Shown here piece after piece: positions 50,894 to 58,884 of a stretch of DNA of 64,000 bases. The notes under the pieces were generated by a model. It was not told the origin of the DNA and did no database searches. It worked only from the letters and a program-made list of their open reading frames with translations. The stretch is from Roseateles_B sp051857535 (GTDB lineage Bacteria; Pseudomonadota; Gammaproteobacteria; Burkholderiales; Burkholderiaceae_C): the NCBI RefSeq assembly GCF_051857535.1, contig NZ_JBPZGY010000003.1, positions 124,001-188,000 on the forward strand, given 5' to 3'. The position numbers and the translations under genes are program-made. Position 1 is the stretch's first letter. The number at the start of each line of letters is the position of its first letter.

Positions 50894-51739
50894 ATGACCG
50901 ATTCCAAGCAGTCCACGGTGCCTCACGACGACGATGAGGACGCCGAAGTCCTGACCCCGGTGCGCCCGCGCCGCAAGGGCATCTACATCCTCCCCAATCT
51001 GTTCACCTTGGCCGCGCTCTTTGGCGGCTTCTACGCCATCGTGATGGCCATGCACGGCCGCTTCGAGCAGTCGGTCTACGGCGTCTTCTGCGCCATGGTG
51101 CTGGACAGCCTGGACGGCCGCGTGGCCCGCATGACCAACACCCAGAGCACCTTCGGCGAGCAGATGGACAGCCTCTCCGACATGGTGTCCTTCGGTGCCG
51201 CGCCCGCGCTGATCATGTACGAGTGGGCCCTGCAGGGCCTGGGCAAATGGGGCTGGTTCGCGGCCTTCGTCTACTGCGCCGGCGCCGCCCTGCGCCTGGC
51301 CCGCTTCAATACCAACATTGCCGTGGTCGACAAGCGATTCTTCCAGGGCGTGCCCAGCCCCGCAGCCGCCGCACTGGTGATGGGCCTGATCTGGGCCATG
51401 GAGGATGCGGGCTACCACGCGCCGGCCTCGTCCCCGGGCCTGGCCTGGCTGGCCTTCGGCTTCACGCTCTACGCGGGCCTGACCATGGTCACCAACGCAC
51501 CTTTCTACAGCTTCAAGGACATCAGCTTCAAGCGCTCGGTGCCCTTCGTCAGCGTGGTCGCCATTGCCCTGGGCATCGCCTTGATCAACATCGATCCGCC
51601 GCGCGTGCTCTTCGGCCTGTTCTGCGTCTATGGCCTCTCGGGCTATGTGGTCTATGGCTACAAGCGCATGAAGGGCAAGCCGGTGAGCGTGATCGCGATC
51701 TCGACCGACGAGCCCGATGAAAAGGGCCTTCACCATTGA
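50894..51739 (+). CDS. pssA: CDP-diacylglycerol--serine O-phosphatidyltransferase
   Basis: 281 residues from the ATG encoding MTDSKQSTVP; the upstream in-frame ATG lies in the terminator. CDP-alcohol phosphotransferase signature D-G-x2-A-R-x8-G-x3-D-x3-D in DGRVARMTNTQSTFGEQMD plus SLSD is complete, near residue 75. About 6-8 membrane helices. It makes phosphatidylserine for PE synthesis. The place between ilvC and leuA is common in Burkholderiales. Confidence 0.95.
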   Translation: MTDSKQSTVPHDDDEDAEVLTPVRPRRKGIYILPNLFTLAALFGGFYAIVMAMHGRFEQSVYGVFCAMVLDSLDGRVARMTNTQSTFGEQMDSLSDMVSFGAAPALIMYEWALQGLGKWGWFAAFVYCAGAALRLARFNTNIAVVDKRFFQGVPSPAAAALVMGLIWAMEDAGYHAPASSPGLAWLAFGFTLYAGLTMVTNAPFYSFKDISFKRSVPFVSVVAIALGIALINIDPPRVLFGLFCVYGLSGYVVYGYKRMKGKPVSVIAISTDEPDEKGLHH

Positions 51740-51789
51740 CGTAGGCAGGCCCGGTGCTGCCATCGGACCGCGTGCTACATTCGATCACC

Positions 51790-51864
51790 ATGAAGACGCC
51801 GAACGTCATTGCCGCTCTGCTACTAGCCATCGGGCCCTTGGGCACGAGGCAGTCGCGCGTCTGA
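51790..51864 (+). CDS. leuL: Leucine-rich leader peptide upstream of leuA (predicted attenuator)
   Basis: A 24-codon ORF beginning MKTPNVIAALLLAIGPLG. The three consecutive Leu codons are CTG CTA CTA; CTA is very rare in this GC-rich DNA. It is followed by an intrinsic terminator and leuA, which is the arrangement of leucine attenuation. CGGGC (51831-51835) or GGGC (51840-51843) could pair with GCCC(G) (51890-51894) in the terminator's left arm. No ribosome site precedes the ATG and the -10-like TACATT (51776-51781) would start transcription at about 51788, so translation might be leaderless. Evidence is the ORF and context; regulation is inferred. Confidence 0.68.
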   Translation: MKTPNVIAALLLAIGPLGTRQSRV

Positions 51865-51885
51865 TCGCCACCGCACTTCCGCACC

Positions 51886-51920
51886 AAGAGCCCGCCGAGC
51901 ACCTGCTTCGCGGGCTTTTT
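51886..51920 (+). terminator. Intrinsic terminator in the leuA leader
   Basis: AGCCCGC (51889-51895) pairs with GCGGGCT (51910-51916), extended by AA/TT pairs, then TTTT-G-TTTTT. It lies about 55 nt before the leuA start codon and after the Leu-rich ORF. Confidence 0.85.
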
Positions 51921-51975
51921 GTTTTTCCGGCCGCATCTTCCTGATCCCCTTCATCCACGTTCCACGGAGACCCTC

Positions 51976-53517
51976 ATGGCTGACAAGCTCATCATCTTCG
52001 ACACCACCTTGCGCGATGGCGAGCAGTCGCCCGGCGCCTCGATGACGAAAGACGAGAAGCTGCGCATCGCCCGCCAGCTGGAACGCATGCGTGTGGACGT
52101 GATCGAGGCCGGCTTCGCCGCAGCCAGCAATGGCGACTTCGAGGCGGTCAAGGCCATTGCTGACGTTGTCCGCGAGAGCACCGTCTGCTCCCTGGCCCGC
52201 GCCAATGACCGCGACATCGCCCGCGCTGCCGAGGCGCTGAAGGGTGCGGCCCGTTCCCGCATCCACACCTTCATCGCCACCAGCGAGCTCCACATGGAGA
52301 AGAAGCTGCGCATGACTCGCGAGCAGGTGCTGGAGCAGGCTCGCCTGGCGGTGCGCTTCGGCCGCAATCTGACGGATGACATCGAGTTCTCGCCCGAGGA
52401 CGGCTACCGCTCGGACATGGACTTCCTGGCCCGCGTCTGCGAGGCCGTGATTGCCGAGGGCGCGCGCACCATCAACATCCCCGACACCGTGGGCTACGCC
52501 ATCCCCGAGCTCTACGGCAACTTCCTCAAGACCTTGCGCGAGAAGGTGCCCAACTCCGACCTCGCCATCTGGTCCGTGCACTGTCACAACGACCTGGGTA
52601 TGGCCGTGGCCAATTCGCTGGCCGGGGTGAAGATCGGCGGCGCGCGCCAGATCGAATGCACCATCAACGGCCTGGGCGAACGCGCCGGCAACTGCTCGCT
52701 GGAAGAGGTGGTGATGGCGGTCAAGACCCGCCGCGACTATTTCGGCCTGGACGTGGGCATCGATGCCTCGCAGATCGTGCCCGCATCCAAGCTGGTATCG
52801 CAGACCACCGGCTTCGTGGTGCAGCCCAACAAGGCGGTGGTTGGGGCCAACGCCTTCGCCCACGCCTCGGGCATCCACCAGGACGGCGTGCTCAAGGCCC
52901 GTGACACCTACGAGATCATGCGCGCCGAGGACGTGGGCTGGAGCGCCAACAAGATCGTGCTGGGCAAGCTCTCGGGCCGCAATGCCTTCAAGCAACGCCT
53001 GCAGGAGCTGGGCATCGAGCTGGAGTCTGAGGCCGAGATCAACGCCGCCTTCCAGCGCTTCAAGGACTTGGCTGACCGCAAGAACGAGATCTTTGACGAG
53101 GACATCATCGCCCTGGTGATGGACGAGTCCGTCGTCCAGGACAACGAGCACTACCGCCTGCTGTCCCTGGCCCAGCGCAGCGAGACGGGCGAGCGCCCGC
53201 ATGCCCGCGTGGTCTTCGCCGTGGGTGACAAGGAGTTCAAGGCCGAGAGCGACGGCAACGGTCCGGTGGACGCCTGCCTGCAGGCCATCGAGTCCGAGGT
53301 GCAAAGCGGCGCGGAAATGATCCTCTATTCGGTCAATGCCATCACCAGCGGCAGCACAGAATCGCAGGGCGAGGTGACGGTGCGGTTGCAGCACGCGGGC
53401 CGCGTGGTCAATGGTGTTGGTGCCGATCCGGATATCGTGGTCGCGTCGGCCAAGGCATATTTGGCCGCGCTGAACAAGCTGCAGAGCAAGACGGAGCGCG
53501 TGGCGGCTCAGGGCTGA
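51976..53517 (+). CDS. leuA: 2-isopropylmalate synthase
   Basis: 513 residues, first step of leucine synthesis from 2-ketoisovalerate and acetyl-CoA. The ATG encoding MADKLIIFDTTLRDGEQSPG is preceded by CGGAG. TIM barrel with the LRDGEQ signature (near 13), Mg-binding HCHNDLG (near 202) and NGLGERAGNCSLEEVV (near 230), followed by the C-terminal LeuA regulatory domain that binds leucine (about 390-513). Upstream frame extension lies in the leader terminator and is not used. Confidence 0.97.
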   Translation: MADKLIIFDTTLRDGEQSPGASMTKDEKLRIARQLERMRVDVIEAGFAAASNGDFEAVKAIADVVRESTVCSLARANDRDIARAAEALKGAARSRIHTFIATSELHMEKKLRMTREQVLEQARLAVRFGRNLTDDIEFSPEDGYRSDMDFLARVCEAVIAEGARTINIPDTVGYAIPELYGNFLKTLREKVPNSDLAIWSVHCHNDLGMAVANSLAGVKIGGARQIECTINGLGERAGNCSLEEVVMAVKTRRDYFGLDVGIDASQIVPASKLVSQTTGFVVQPNKAVVGANAFAHASGIHQDGVLKARDTYEIMRAEDVGWSANKIVLGKLSGRNAFKQRLQELGIELESEAEINAAFQRFKDLADRKNEIFDEDIIALVMDESVVQDNEHYRLLSLAQRSETGERPHARVVFAVGDKEFKAESDGNGPVDACLQAIESEVQSGAEMILYSVNAITSGSTESQGEVTVRLQHAGRVVNGVGADPDIVVASAKAYLAALNKLQSKTERVAAQG

Positions 53518-53660
53518 CTCCTGGCTGCATCCGGATCCGGTGACGGGTCCGGGCCCGCCGGCTGCCCCGTTCGTGAACTTTAAAAGCCTGAGCTAAGTTT
53601 TTGATCTTGCCGGTGTTTTCCGCTTGACCTAAACTGGCGCAGACCTTGTTGGGGGCTGGC

Positions 53661-54740
53661 GTGAAAGCAGTTGTAAAGACCATAGTGGGTGCTGCCGCGG
53701 GCAGCGTGATCGCCTTGATGCTGGCCCTGGCTTCGCAAGGAGCCCACGCGGCCTCCAGCACTGCCGGCAGCAAGGGAGTCGGCAAGACCTCAGGCAAGGC
53801 GCCGACCAAGGCCGTGGCCAAGAACGCCCGCAAGGCCAAGCCTGCCTCGGTGGTGCGCAAGGCAGCCGTGGTCGCCACGCCCGCCAGCCCGACTTTTGGT
53901 CAGATGTACGGCCTGCATGCGGTCGACGATCCCCTGGATCTCAAGAGCAGTGTGGCCCTGGTCATGGACCAGGACACCAACGAGATCCTGCTGTCCAAGA
54001 ACACCCAGGCCGTGCTGCCCATCGCCTCCATCACCAAGCTGATGACGGCTCTGGTTGTGGTCGAAGGGGGGCAGGCCCTGGACGAGAAGATCACCATCAC
54101 CGAGGACGACCGTGACACCGAGAAGGGCACGGGCTCGCGCCTGGCTCCCGGCACCACGCTGACCCGCTCTGAGATGCTGCACCTGGCCCTGATGTCCTCC
54201 GAGAACCGAGCGGCCAATGCGCTCGGGCGCAACTATCCGGGCGGTCTGACGGCCTTTGTGGCGGCCATGAACCAGAAGGCGCAGGCGCTGGGCATGACGG
54301 ACACCCATTACGTCGAGCCCACCGGCCTGTCCAGTCGCAACCAGTCCAGCGCCAAGGACCTCGCGGCCCTGGTCAAGGTGGCCCACGAGGTGCCGCTGCT
54401 GCGTGAGTACTCCACCACCCGTGACGCGACCGTGGCCCTGGGGCGTCGCCAGGTGGCTTTCCACAACACCAACGGCCTGGTGCGCTCGGGCAGCTGGGAC
54501 ATCGGCATCCAGAAGACCGGCTTTATCAACGAGGCCGGCCGCTGCCTGGTGATGCAGGCCAGCCTGGCGGGTCGCAAGCTGATCATGGTGCTGCTGGACT
54601 CCACTGGCAAATACTCGCGAATCGGTGATGCAGAGCGCATCCGCAAATGGTTGACCAACAACGGTTTGACCAATACCGGGCTGAGCAGCACCGGCAGCCC
54701 TCAACCCCAGGCGCAGATGACGCTGGGCAAGGCCGGCTGA
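53661..54740 (+). CDS. pbpG: D-alanyl-D-alanine endopeptidase, PBP7/8 type
   Basis: 359 residues from a GTG start; an in-frame TTG at 53646 is another choice. A signal peptide ends near residue 30 (GAHAAS), followed by a Lys/Ala-rich linker. The penicillin-binding motifs are SITK (Ser-x-x-Lys), SSEN (S-x-N) and IQKTGFIN (K-T-G), in order; this is an S11-type low-molecular-mass PBP that trims peptidoglycan cross-links. The final 35 residues are Gly/Thr/Gln-rich. An intrinsic terminator follows. Confidence 0.93.
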   Translation: MKAVVKTIVGAAAGSVIALMLALASQGAHAASSTAGSKGVGKTSGKAPTKAVAKNARKAKPASVVRKAAVVATPASPTFGQMYGLHAVDDPLDLKSSVALVMDQDTNEILLSKNTQAVLPIASITKLMTALVVVEGGQALDEKITITEDDRDTEKGTGSRLAPGTTLTRSEMLHLALMSSENRAANALGRNYPGGLTAFVAAMNQKAQALGMTDTHYVEPTGLSSRNQSSAKDLAALVKVAHEVPLLREYSTTRDATVALGRRQVAFHNTNGLVRSGSWDIGIQKTGFINEAGRCLVMQASLAGRKLIMVLLDSTGKYSRIGDAERIRKWLTNNGLTNTGLSSTGSPQPQAQMTLGKAG

Positions 54741-54797
54741 GCGTCGGCCCGCGTTGACAGGCCGGCGCACGCATCGGGGGCGCAGGTCCAAAGACAG

Positions 54798-54824
54798 ACG
54801 CCCGGACCGCAAGGTGCCGGGCGT
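54798..54824 (+). terminator. Terminator of pbpG
   Basis: Stem ACGCCCGG-ACC / GGT-G-CCGGGCGT with a GCAA tetraloop, followed by TGTTGTTTG. It lies between pbpG and the convergent iclR-type gene. Confidence 0.8.
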
Positions 54825-54864
54825 TGTTGTTTGCGATGAGATGGCCGGTCCGGCCAAGCGGGCA

Positions 54865-55632
54865 TCAGCCCCGATAGCCCAGGGCTGCGGAAATCTGGGC
54901 TGCCGTGTCCTTGAGTCGGCCCAGCCAGGCTTCCTCCAGGCGATCTGCCGGTGCTGAGATGGACAGGCCGGCGACCAGCTTGCCCTGGTCGTCGTAGATG
55001 CCGGCGGCCATGCAGCGCACGCCCAGCTCCAGCTCCTCGTCGTCGCGAGCGACACCGCGCTGGCGCACCATGGCCATCTCCCGTTCCAGGGCGGCGATGT
55101 CGGTCAAGCTGTTGCGGGTATGGCCGGCCAGACCAGTGCGTGTGGCGTAGGCTCGCACGCGCTGGGGATCGTCGCTGGCCAGGAAGAGCTTGCCCACCGA
55201 GGTGAGGTGCAATGGGGCCCGTCCGCCCACGGCACGGACGACCTGCATGCCCGAGCGCTCGGAATAGGTGCGCTCGATATAGACGATCTCATCCCCTTGG
55301 CGCACCGAGAGATTGACCGGCTGGTGGGTGAACTTGTGGAGCTCGCGCATGGGTTCCAGCGCCGCATCTCGCACATCCAGCCTGGCCTTGACCAGATTGC
55401 CCAGCTCCAGCAGCCGCATGCCCAGGCGGTAGGCGCCGGCCTCCGGGCGATCGACGTAGCGTCCGATGGCCAGGTCGTTCAGGATGCGGTGCGCCGTGGA
55501 GGGGTGCAGTCCAGTGGTTTCGCTGATCTGCTTCAGGGAGACGGGATCCTGGTGGCTGGCCAACACATCCAGGATGGCGAAGCTGCGTTCCAGGACCTGG
55601 ATGGCAGGGGTCTGTGCCTCAGTGCTCTTCAT
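54865..55632 (-). CDS. IclR family transcriptional regulator
   Basis: 255 residues from MKSTEAQ; two earlier in-frame ATGs (55641, 55659) are also possible. N-terminal winged helix (LKQISETTGLHPSTAHRILNDL, 22 residues in two parts) at about 33-55 and a C-terminal GAF-like effector domain with TSVGKLFLA and the late RCMAAGIYD. IclR proteins answer small organic acids and control nearby catabolic genes; no such genes are beside it, so its targets are unknown. Confidence 0.9.
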   Translation of the reverse strand: MKSTEAQTPAIQVLERSFAILDVLASHQDPVSLKQISETTGLHPSTAHRILNDLAIGRYVDRPEAGAYRLGMRLLELGNLVKARLDVRDAALEPMRELHKFTHQPVNLSVRQGDEIVYIERTYSERSGMQVVRAVGGRAPLHLTSVGKLFLASDDPQRVRAYATRTGLAGHTRNSLTDIAALEREMAMVRQRGVARDDEELELGVRCMAAGIYDDQGKLVAGLSISAPADRLEEAWLGRLKDTAAQISAALGYRG

Positions 55633-55689
55633 GCCGATCATTGTGCGGCAAAGCAGCAATTTTTTGCATGGCGAAATTGGAGACCAGTC

Positions 55690-57009
55690 TCAGTGTGTGG
55701 CGCGGGGCGCGACAACGCTCAATTCGGCGTGGAGGCCGAGCGCCGCCTGGCGACCGGACCGGACCGCGCCTTCGAGGGTAGCCGGGTAGGGGCCATCGAC
55801 GTAGTCCCCTGCAGCCCACAAGCCGGCTGCCACGCGGGCGGCGGGTCGTTTCAGGCCTGGCGTGCAGGCGAAGGTGGCTCGCTTCTCCGCGAGCACGCGC
55901 TCCAGCTGCACCGGGCCCAGTTGCGGTGCCTGCCGGGTCACCTGGGCCAGGGTGGCCTGCGCACAGGCCGCAGTGCCATCCGGCCCGCGATCAAGCCAGG
56001 CGCCGGCGCCGCTGACGACGGCCGCGAAACGACCGGGGCCCAGGTCCAGCTGGCCATGGTCGAAGAGGTATTGGGCGGGCTCCGTCGCCGACTCCTTCAG
56101 TGCGACCATGGGAAAGGGTAGTCGGCCCTGGGCCCGCAGGTAGACCGTCACGATGGGCTCATAGCGCAAGGTGGCTGCCTTGGCTGACCAGGCGGCATCA
56201 TGGGATGCCAGCTGGCGGGAGGCTTCCAGGGCCGGGCAGGCCAGGACGATGGCGTCGAAGGCTTCGGGCGTGCCGTCGGTCTGGACCGTCCACATGCCCG
56301 CCGGGCTGCGGCCGAGGTGGGCCCGGCGCCCGAGTTGCACACGGGCGCCCCGTGCTTCAAGGGCCGCCAGCGCGGGTGCCGGCAGCAGCGCGGACAGTGG
56401 CTGGCGGGGCAGCAGCAGGTCGGCCGATCCGCGGCCGGCGAACAGTGCGTCCTTGAGCACCCGAAGGAAGACCCGGGCGCTGGCCTGCTCAGCAGGCGTG
56501 TTGAGCGCCGCGACGCACAGTGGTGCCACCAGTTCGTCGTAGGGCTGGCGGTGCATGCCATGGCACAGCTCTCGCACCGTCAGATGCTCCCGGCAGCGGA
56601 AGCCGCTCAGCGCCCAGCCCAGGCTGAAGCCCAGCACGCTCAGCTGGGCGGACCAGGACCAGTGCCGGGCCTGCAGCACGGCCCGGGCAAAGGCCAGCTG
56701 CGGCGGGCCCTTGGTCAGTCGCAGGCCGCGGCCGTCGGCGTCCGTCAGTTGCAGAGGGCTGCGCTGGAGCAGCTGGTCTATCGGCAGGCCCAGCGAGGCC
56801 ATCAGGGCCAGGGTCTCGGTATAGGCACCGATGAGGATGTGCTGGCCGTTGTCCAGCGGCGGTTCCAGGCCCTGCTGCGGCAGGCTGCGGGCCCGCCCAC
56901 CAGGCGCCGGGGCCATTTCGAAGAGACTCAGCGCATGGCCCCGGTCCTGCAGCGCCAGGGCTGCGCTGAGACCGGCCCAGCCGGCGCCGATGACGGCAAT
57001 GCGGGCCAT
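55690..57009 (-). CDS. hpnE: Hydroxysqualene dehydroxylase
   Basis: 439 residues, FAD-dependent. The N-terminal dinucleotide loop is VIGAGWAGLSAALAL, followed by the APAPGGRARSL motif of the amine oxidase-like fold; the C-terminal FAD contact is LWAAGDYVDGPYPATLEGAVRSG (in two parts). HpnE reduces hydroxysqualene to squalene. It follows hpnD by 4 nt on the minus strand. No squalene-hopene cyclase is in the window. Confidence 0.9.
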   Translation of the reverse strand: MARIAVIGAGWAGLSAALALQDRGHALSLFEMAPAPGGRARSLPQQGLEPPLDNGQHILIGAYTETLALMASLGLPIDQLLQRSPLQLTDADGRGLRLTKGPPQLAFARAVLQARHWSWSAQLSVLGFSLGWALSGFRCREHLTVRELCHGMHRQPYDELVAPLCVAALNTPAEQASARVFLRVLKDALFAGRGSADLLLPRQPLSALLPAPALAALEARGARVQLGRRAHLGRSPAGMWTVQTDGTPEAFDAIVLACPALEASRQLASHDAAWSAKAATLRYEPIVTVYLRAQGRLPFPMVALKESATEPAQYLFDHGQLDLGPGRFAAVVSGAGAWLDRGPDGTAACAQATLAQVTRQAPQLGPVQLERVLAEKRATFACTPGLKRPAARVAAGLWAAGDYVDGPYPATLEGAVRSGRQAALGLHAELSVVAPRATH

Positions 57010-57013
57010 GCCT

Positions 57014-57862
57014 TCAGCGGCCGCGCCAGTTGGTTTTCATCGCGATCCAGACCTTGCGCAGCGGCGTCAGCGAGATTTTCTGGTGCAGCACGCGGAAGTC
57101 TTCGGCCTCCAACTCGCGCAGCAGGGCGCGGTAGATGTTGGCCATCATCAGGCCAGGCTTCTGGGCCTTGCGGTCGGCCTCGGGCAGGAGGGCGAAGGCC
57201 TCGTCATAGCAGCGGTGGGCGCGCTCGGCCTGGAACTGCATGAGGGCGGTGAAGCGCTCGCTGTAGCCCCAGGGGGCCTGGCGCAACAGGATCTCGTTGG
57301 CCTTGACGCCGAACTGCTGCAGCTCATTCACCGGCAGGTAAATGCGGCCGCGGCGGGCGTCGTCGCCCACGTCCCGGATGATGTTGGTCAGCTGCAGGGC
57401 CAGGCCCAGCTTGTGGGCGTATGCGATGGTCTGGGCCTCGGTACGGCCGAAGATGCCCGAGGCTACTTCGCCCACGATGCCCGCCACGAGGTGGCAGTAG
57501 CGCTGCAGGCCGGCGAAGTCCAGGTAGCGGCTCTGGTCCAGGTCCATCTGGCAGCCCTCGATCACGGCCAGCAGGTGATCAGCGCGGATGTCGTAGTCCC
57601 GGACGTGCGGCATCAGGGCCTTCATGGCCGGATGGCTGGGCTGGCCGGCAAAAGCTGCCTGCACCTCCTTGCGCCACCAGGCCAGTTTGGCGCCGGCCAC
57701 ACCCGGGTCCTGGATCTCGTCCACCACGTCGTCCACCTCGCGGCAGAAGGCGTAGAAGGCGGTGATGGCAGCGCGCCGTGGCGGCGTGAGGAACTGGAAG
57801 GCGTAGTAGAAGCTGGATCCGCTGGCGGCCGCGCGCTGCTGGGCGTACTGGTCGGGTGTCAC
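57014..57862 (-). CDS. hpnD: Presqualene diphosphate synthase
   Basis: 282 residues. The GTG encoding (M)TPDQYAQQRA is chosen because AGGAG lies about 7 nt upstream and it overlaps the hpnC stop (GTGA). Class I isoprenyl fold with AFCREVDDVVDE (first Asp-rich motif, near 48) and NIIRDVGDDARRGRIYLP (second, near 170). It condenses two farnesyl diphosphates. Middle gene of hpnC-D-E. Confidence 0.93.
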   Translation of the reverse strand: MTPDQYAQQRAAASGSSFYYAFQFLTPPRRAAITAFYAFCREVDDVVDEIQDPGVAGAKLAWWRKEVQAAFAGQPSHPAMKALMPHVRDYDIRADHLLAVIEGCQMDLDQSRYLDFAGLQRYCHLVAGIVGEVASGIFGRTEAQTIAYAHKLGLALQLTNIIRDVGDDARRGRIYLPVNELQQFGVKANEILLRQAPWGYSERFTALMQFQAERAHRCYDEAFALLPEADRKAQKPGLMMANIYRALLRELEAEDFRVLHQKISLTPLRKVWIAMKTNWRGR

Positions 57863-58716
57863 GCGGCAGCTCCTTGGGAGGCTGGGTGCATGCGCAGGGC
57901 TCGCCACAGCAGGGGGGCGGCGTCCAGGGCGCTCAGGTGCGGACGATGAACAAGAGAGGCATGATCCATGGCCCGGATTCTCTCAAGAATGCGCAGCCCG
58001 CCCTGGACGACCAGCCTCAATTCCCACCCTGCCCGCCCTGGCAGGGTATGAACCAGGGGCATGCCGATCAGCATCAGCTGCCGGGACCAATCGCAGAGCT
58101 CGGCGATGAGGCGCCGGGCCGCCGGACTGTCTTCGCAGCGCACCCAGGCCTCGGCCTGCAGGCCATGGCGAGCCAGATCTTCCTGGGGTACATAGCAGCG
58201 GCCGCTGGGGCCGTCGCGGCTGAAGTCCTGCCAGAAATTGATCAGCTGCAGCGCGCTGCAGATGGCATCCGACTGCCCCAAGGCCGTCGGACTGTCGACG
58301 CCATACAGATGCAGCAGCAGCCGGCCCACCGGATTGGCCGACCGCTCACAGTAGTGCAGCAGCTCCTCCCGGCTGTTGTAGCGGGTCTTGACGAGGTCCT
58401 GCTCGAAGGCGTCCAGCAGGGCTTCGAACAAGGGCAAGGGCAGGCCATGCCGAATCACCTGCGGGGCCAGCGGCGCAAAGACGCGGGACGCCCAGCGGGG
58501 TGAGGGCGCCTGGCCGGCGAAGCAGGCGTGCAGGTCCTGGCGATAGGCGCGCAGATCTGCCTGGCGTTCGGCAGTCGTGGCGCTGCCTTCGTCCGCGAGA
58601 TCGTCTGCGGTCCGCGCAAAGTGGTAGATCGCCACCACGGCAGGCCGCAAGTGTGGGGGACACAGCCAGGAGGCGACGGGAAAGTTCTCGTAGTGCTCTA
58701 TGCTCACGGCCGGCAT
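57859..58716 (-). CDS. hpnC: Hydroxysqualene synthase
   Basis: 285 residues, same fold as HpnD: first motif HFARTADDLADEG near 33-45, second INFWQDFSRDGPSGRCYVP near 170. HpnC turns presqualene diphosphate into hydroxysqualene. First gene of the minus-strand operon, with 4-nt overlap to hpnD. Its start region is 84 nt from the divergent RND promoter/operator. Confidence 0.93.
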   Translation of the reverse strand: MPAVSIEHYENFPVASWLCPPHLRPAVVAIYHFARTADDLADEGSATTAERQADLRAYRQDLHACFAGQAPSPRWASRVFAPLAPQVIRHGLPLPLFEALLDAFEQDLVKTRYNSREELLHYCERSANPVGRLLLHLYGVDSPTALGQSDAICSALQLINFWQDFSRDGPSGRCYVPQEDLARHGLQAEAWVRCEDSPAARRLIAELCDWSRQLMLIGMPLVHTLPGRAGWELRLVVQGGLRILERIRAMDHASLVHRPHLSALDAAPLLWRALRMHPASQGAAA

Positions 58717-58770
58717 TGTGTCCGCAATGTCCGCTGGCCTGGCGGTGTGTCGGCGCGCACGTTTCGGGGT

Positions 58771-58813
58771 TTGACAAGCCGGAACGTGCTTAATACATTA
58801 CTGACCGGTCAGT
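58771..58813 (+). promoter_or_regulatory. Promoter and TetR-type operator of the RND operon
   Basis: -35 TTGACA (58771-58776), 17-nt spacer and -10 TACATT (58794-58799) are followed directly by the palindrome ACTGACCGGTCAGT (58800-58813), overlapping the expected start point. The TGACCGGTCA core is the kind of site bound by TetR/AcrR-family repressors of efflux pumps; no tetR-type gene lies nearby, so its repressor is encoded elsewhere. Confidence 0.7.
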
Positions 58814-58884
58814 CAGTTACTGCGCGGCAGCCCTGTGGCCTGCCGCCGTGCCTTGCCGCACGATCCGTCATGAAGAGGTCCTCG

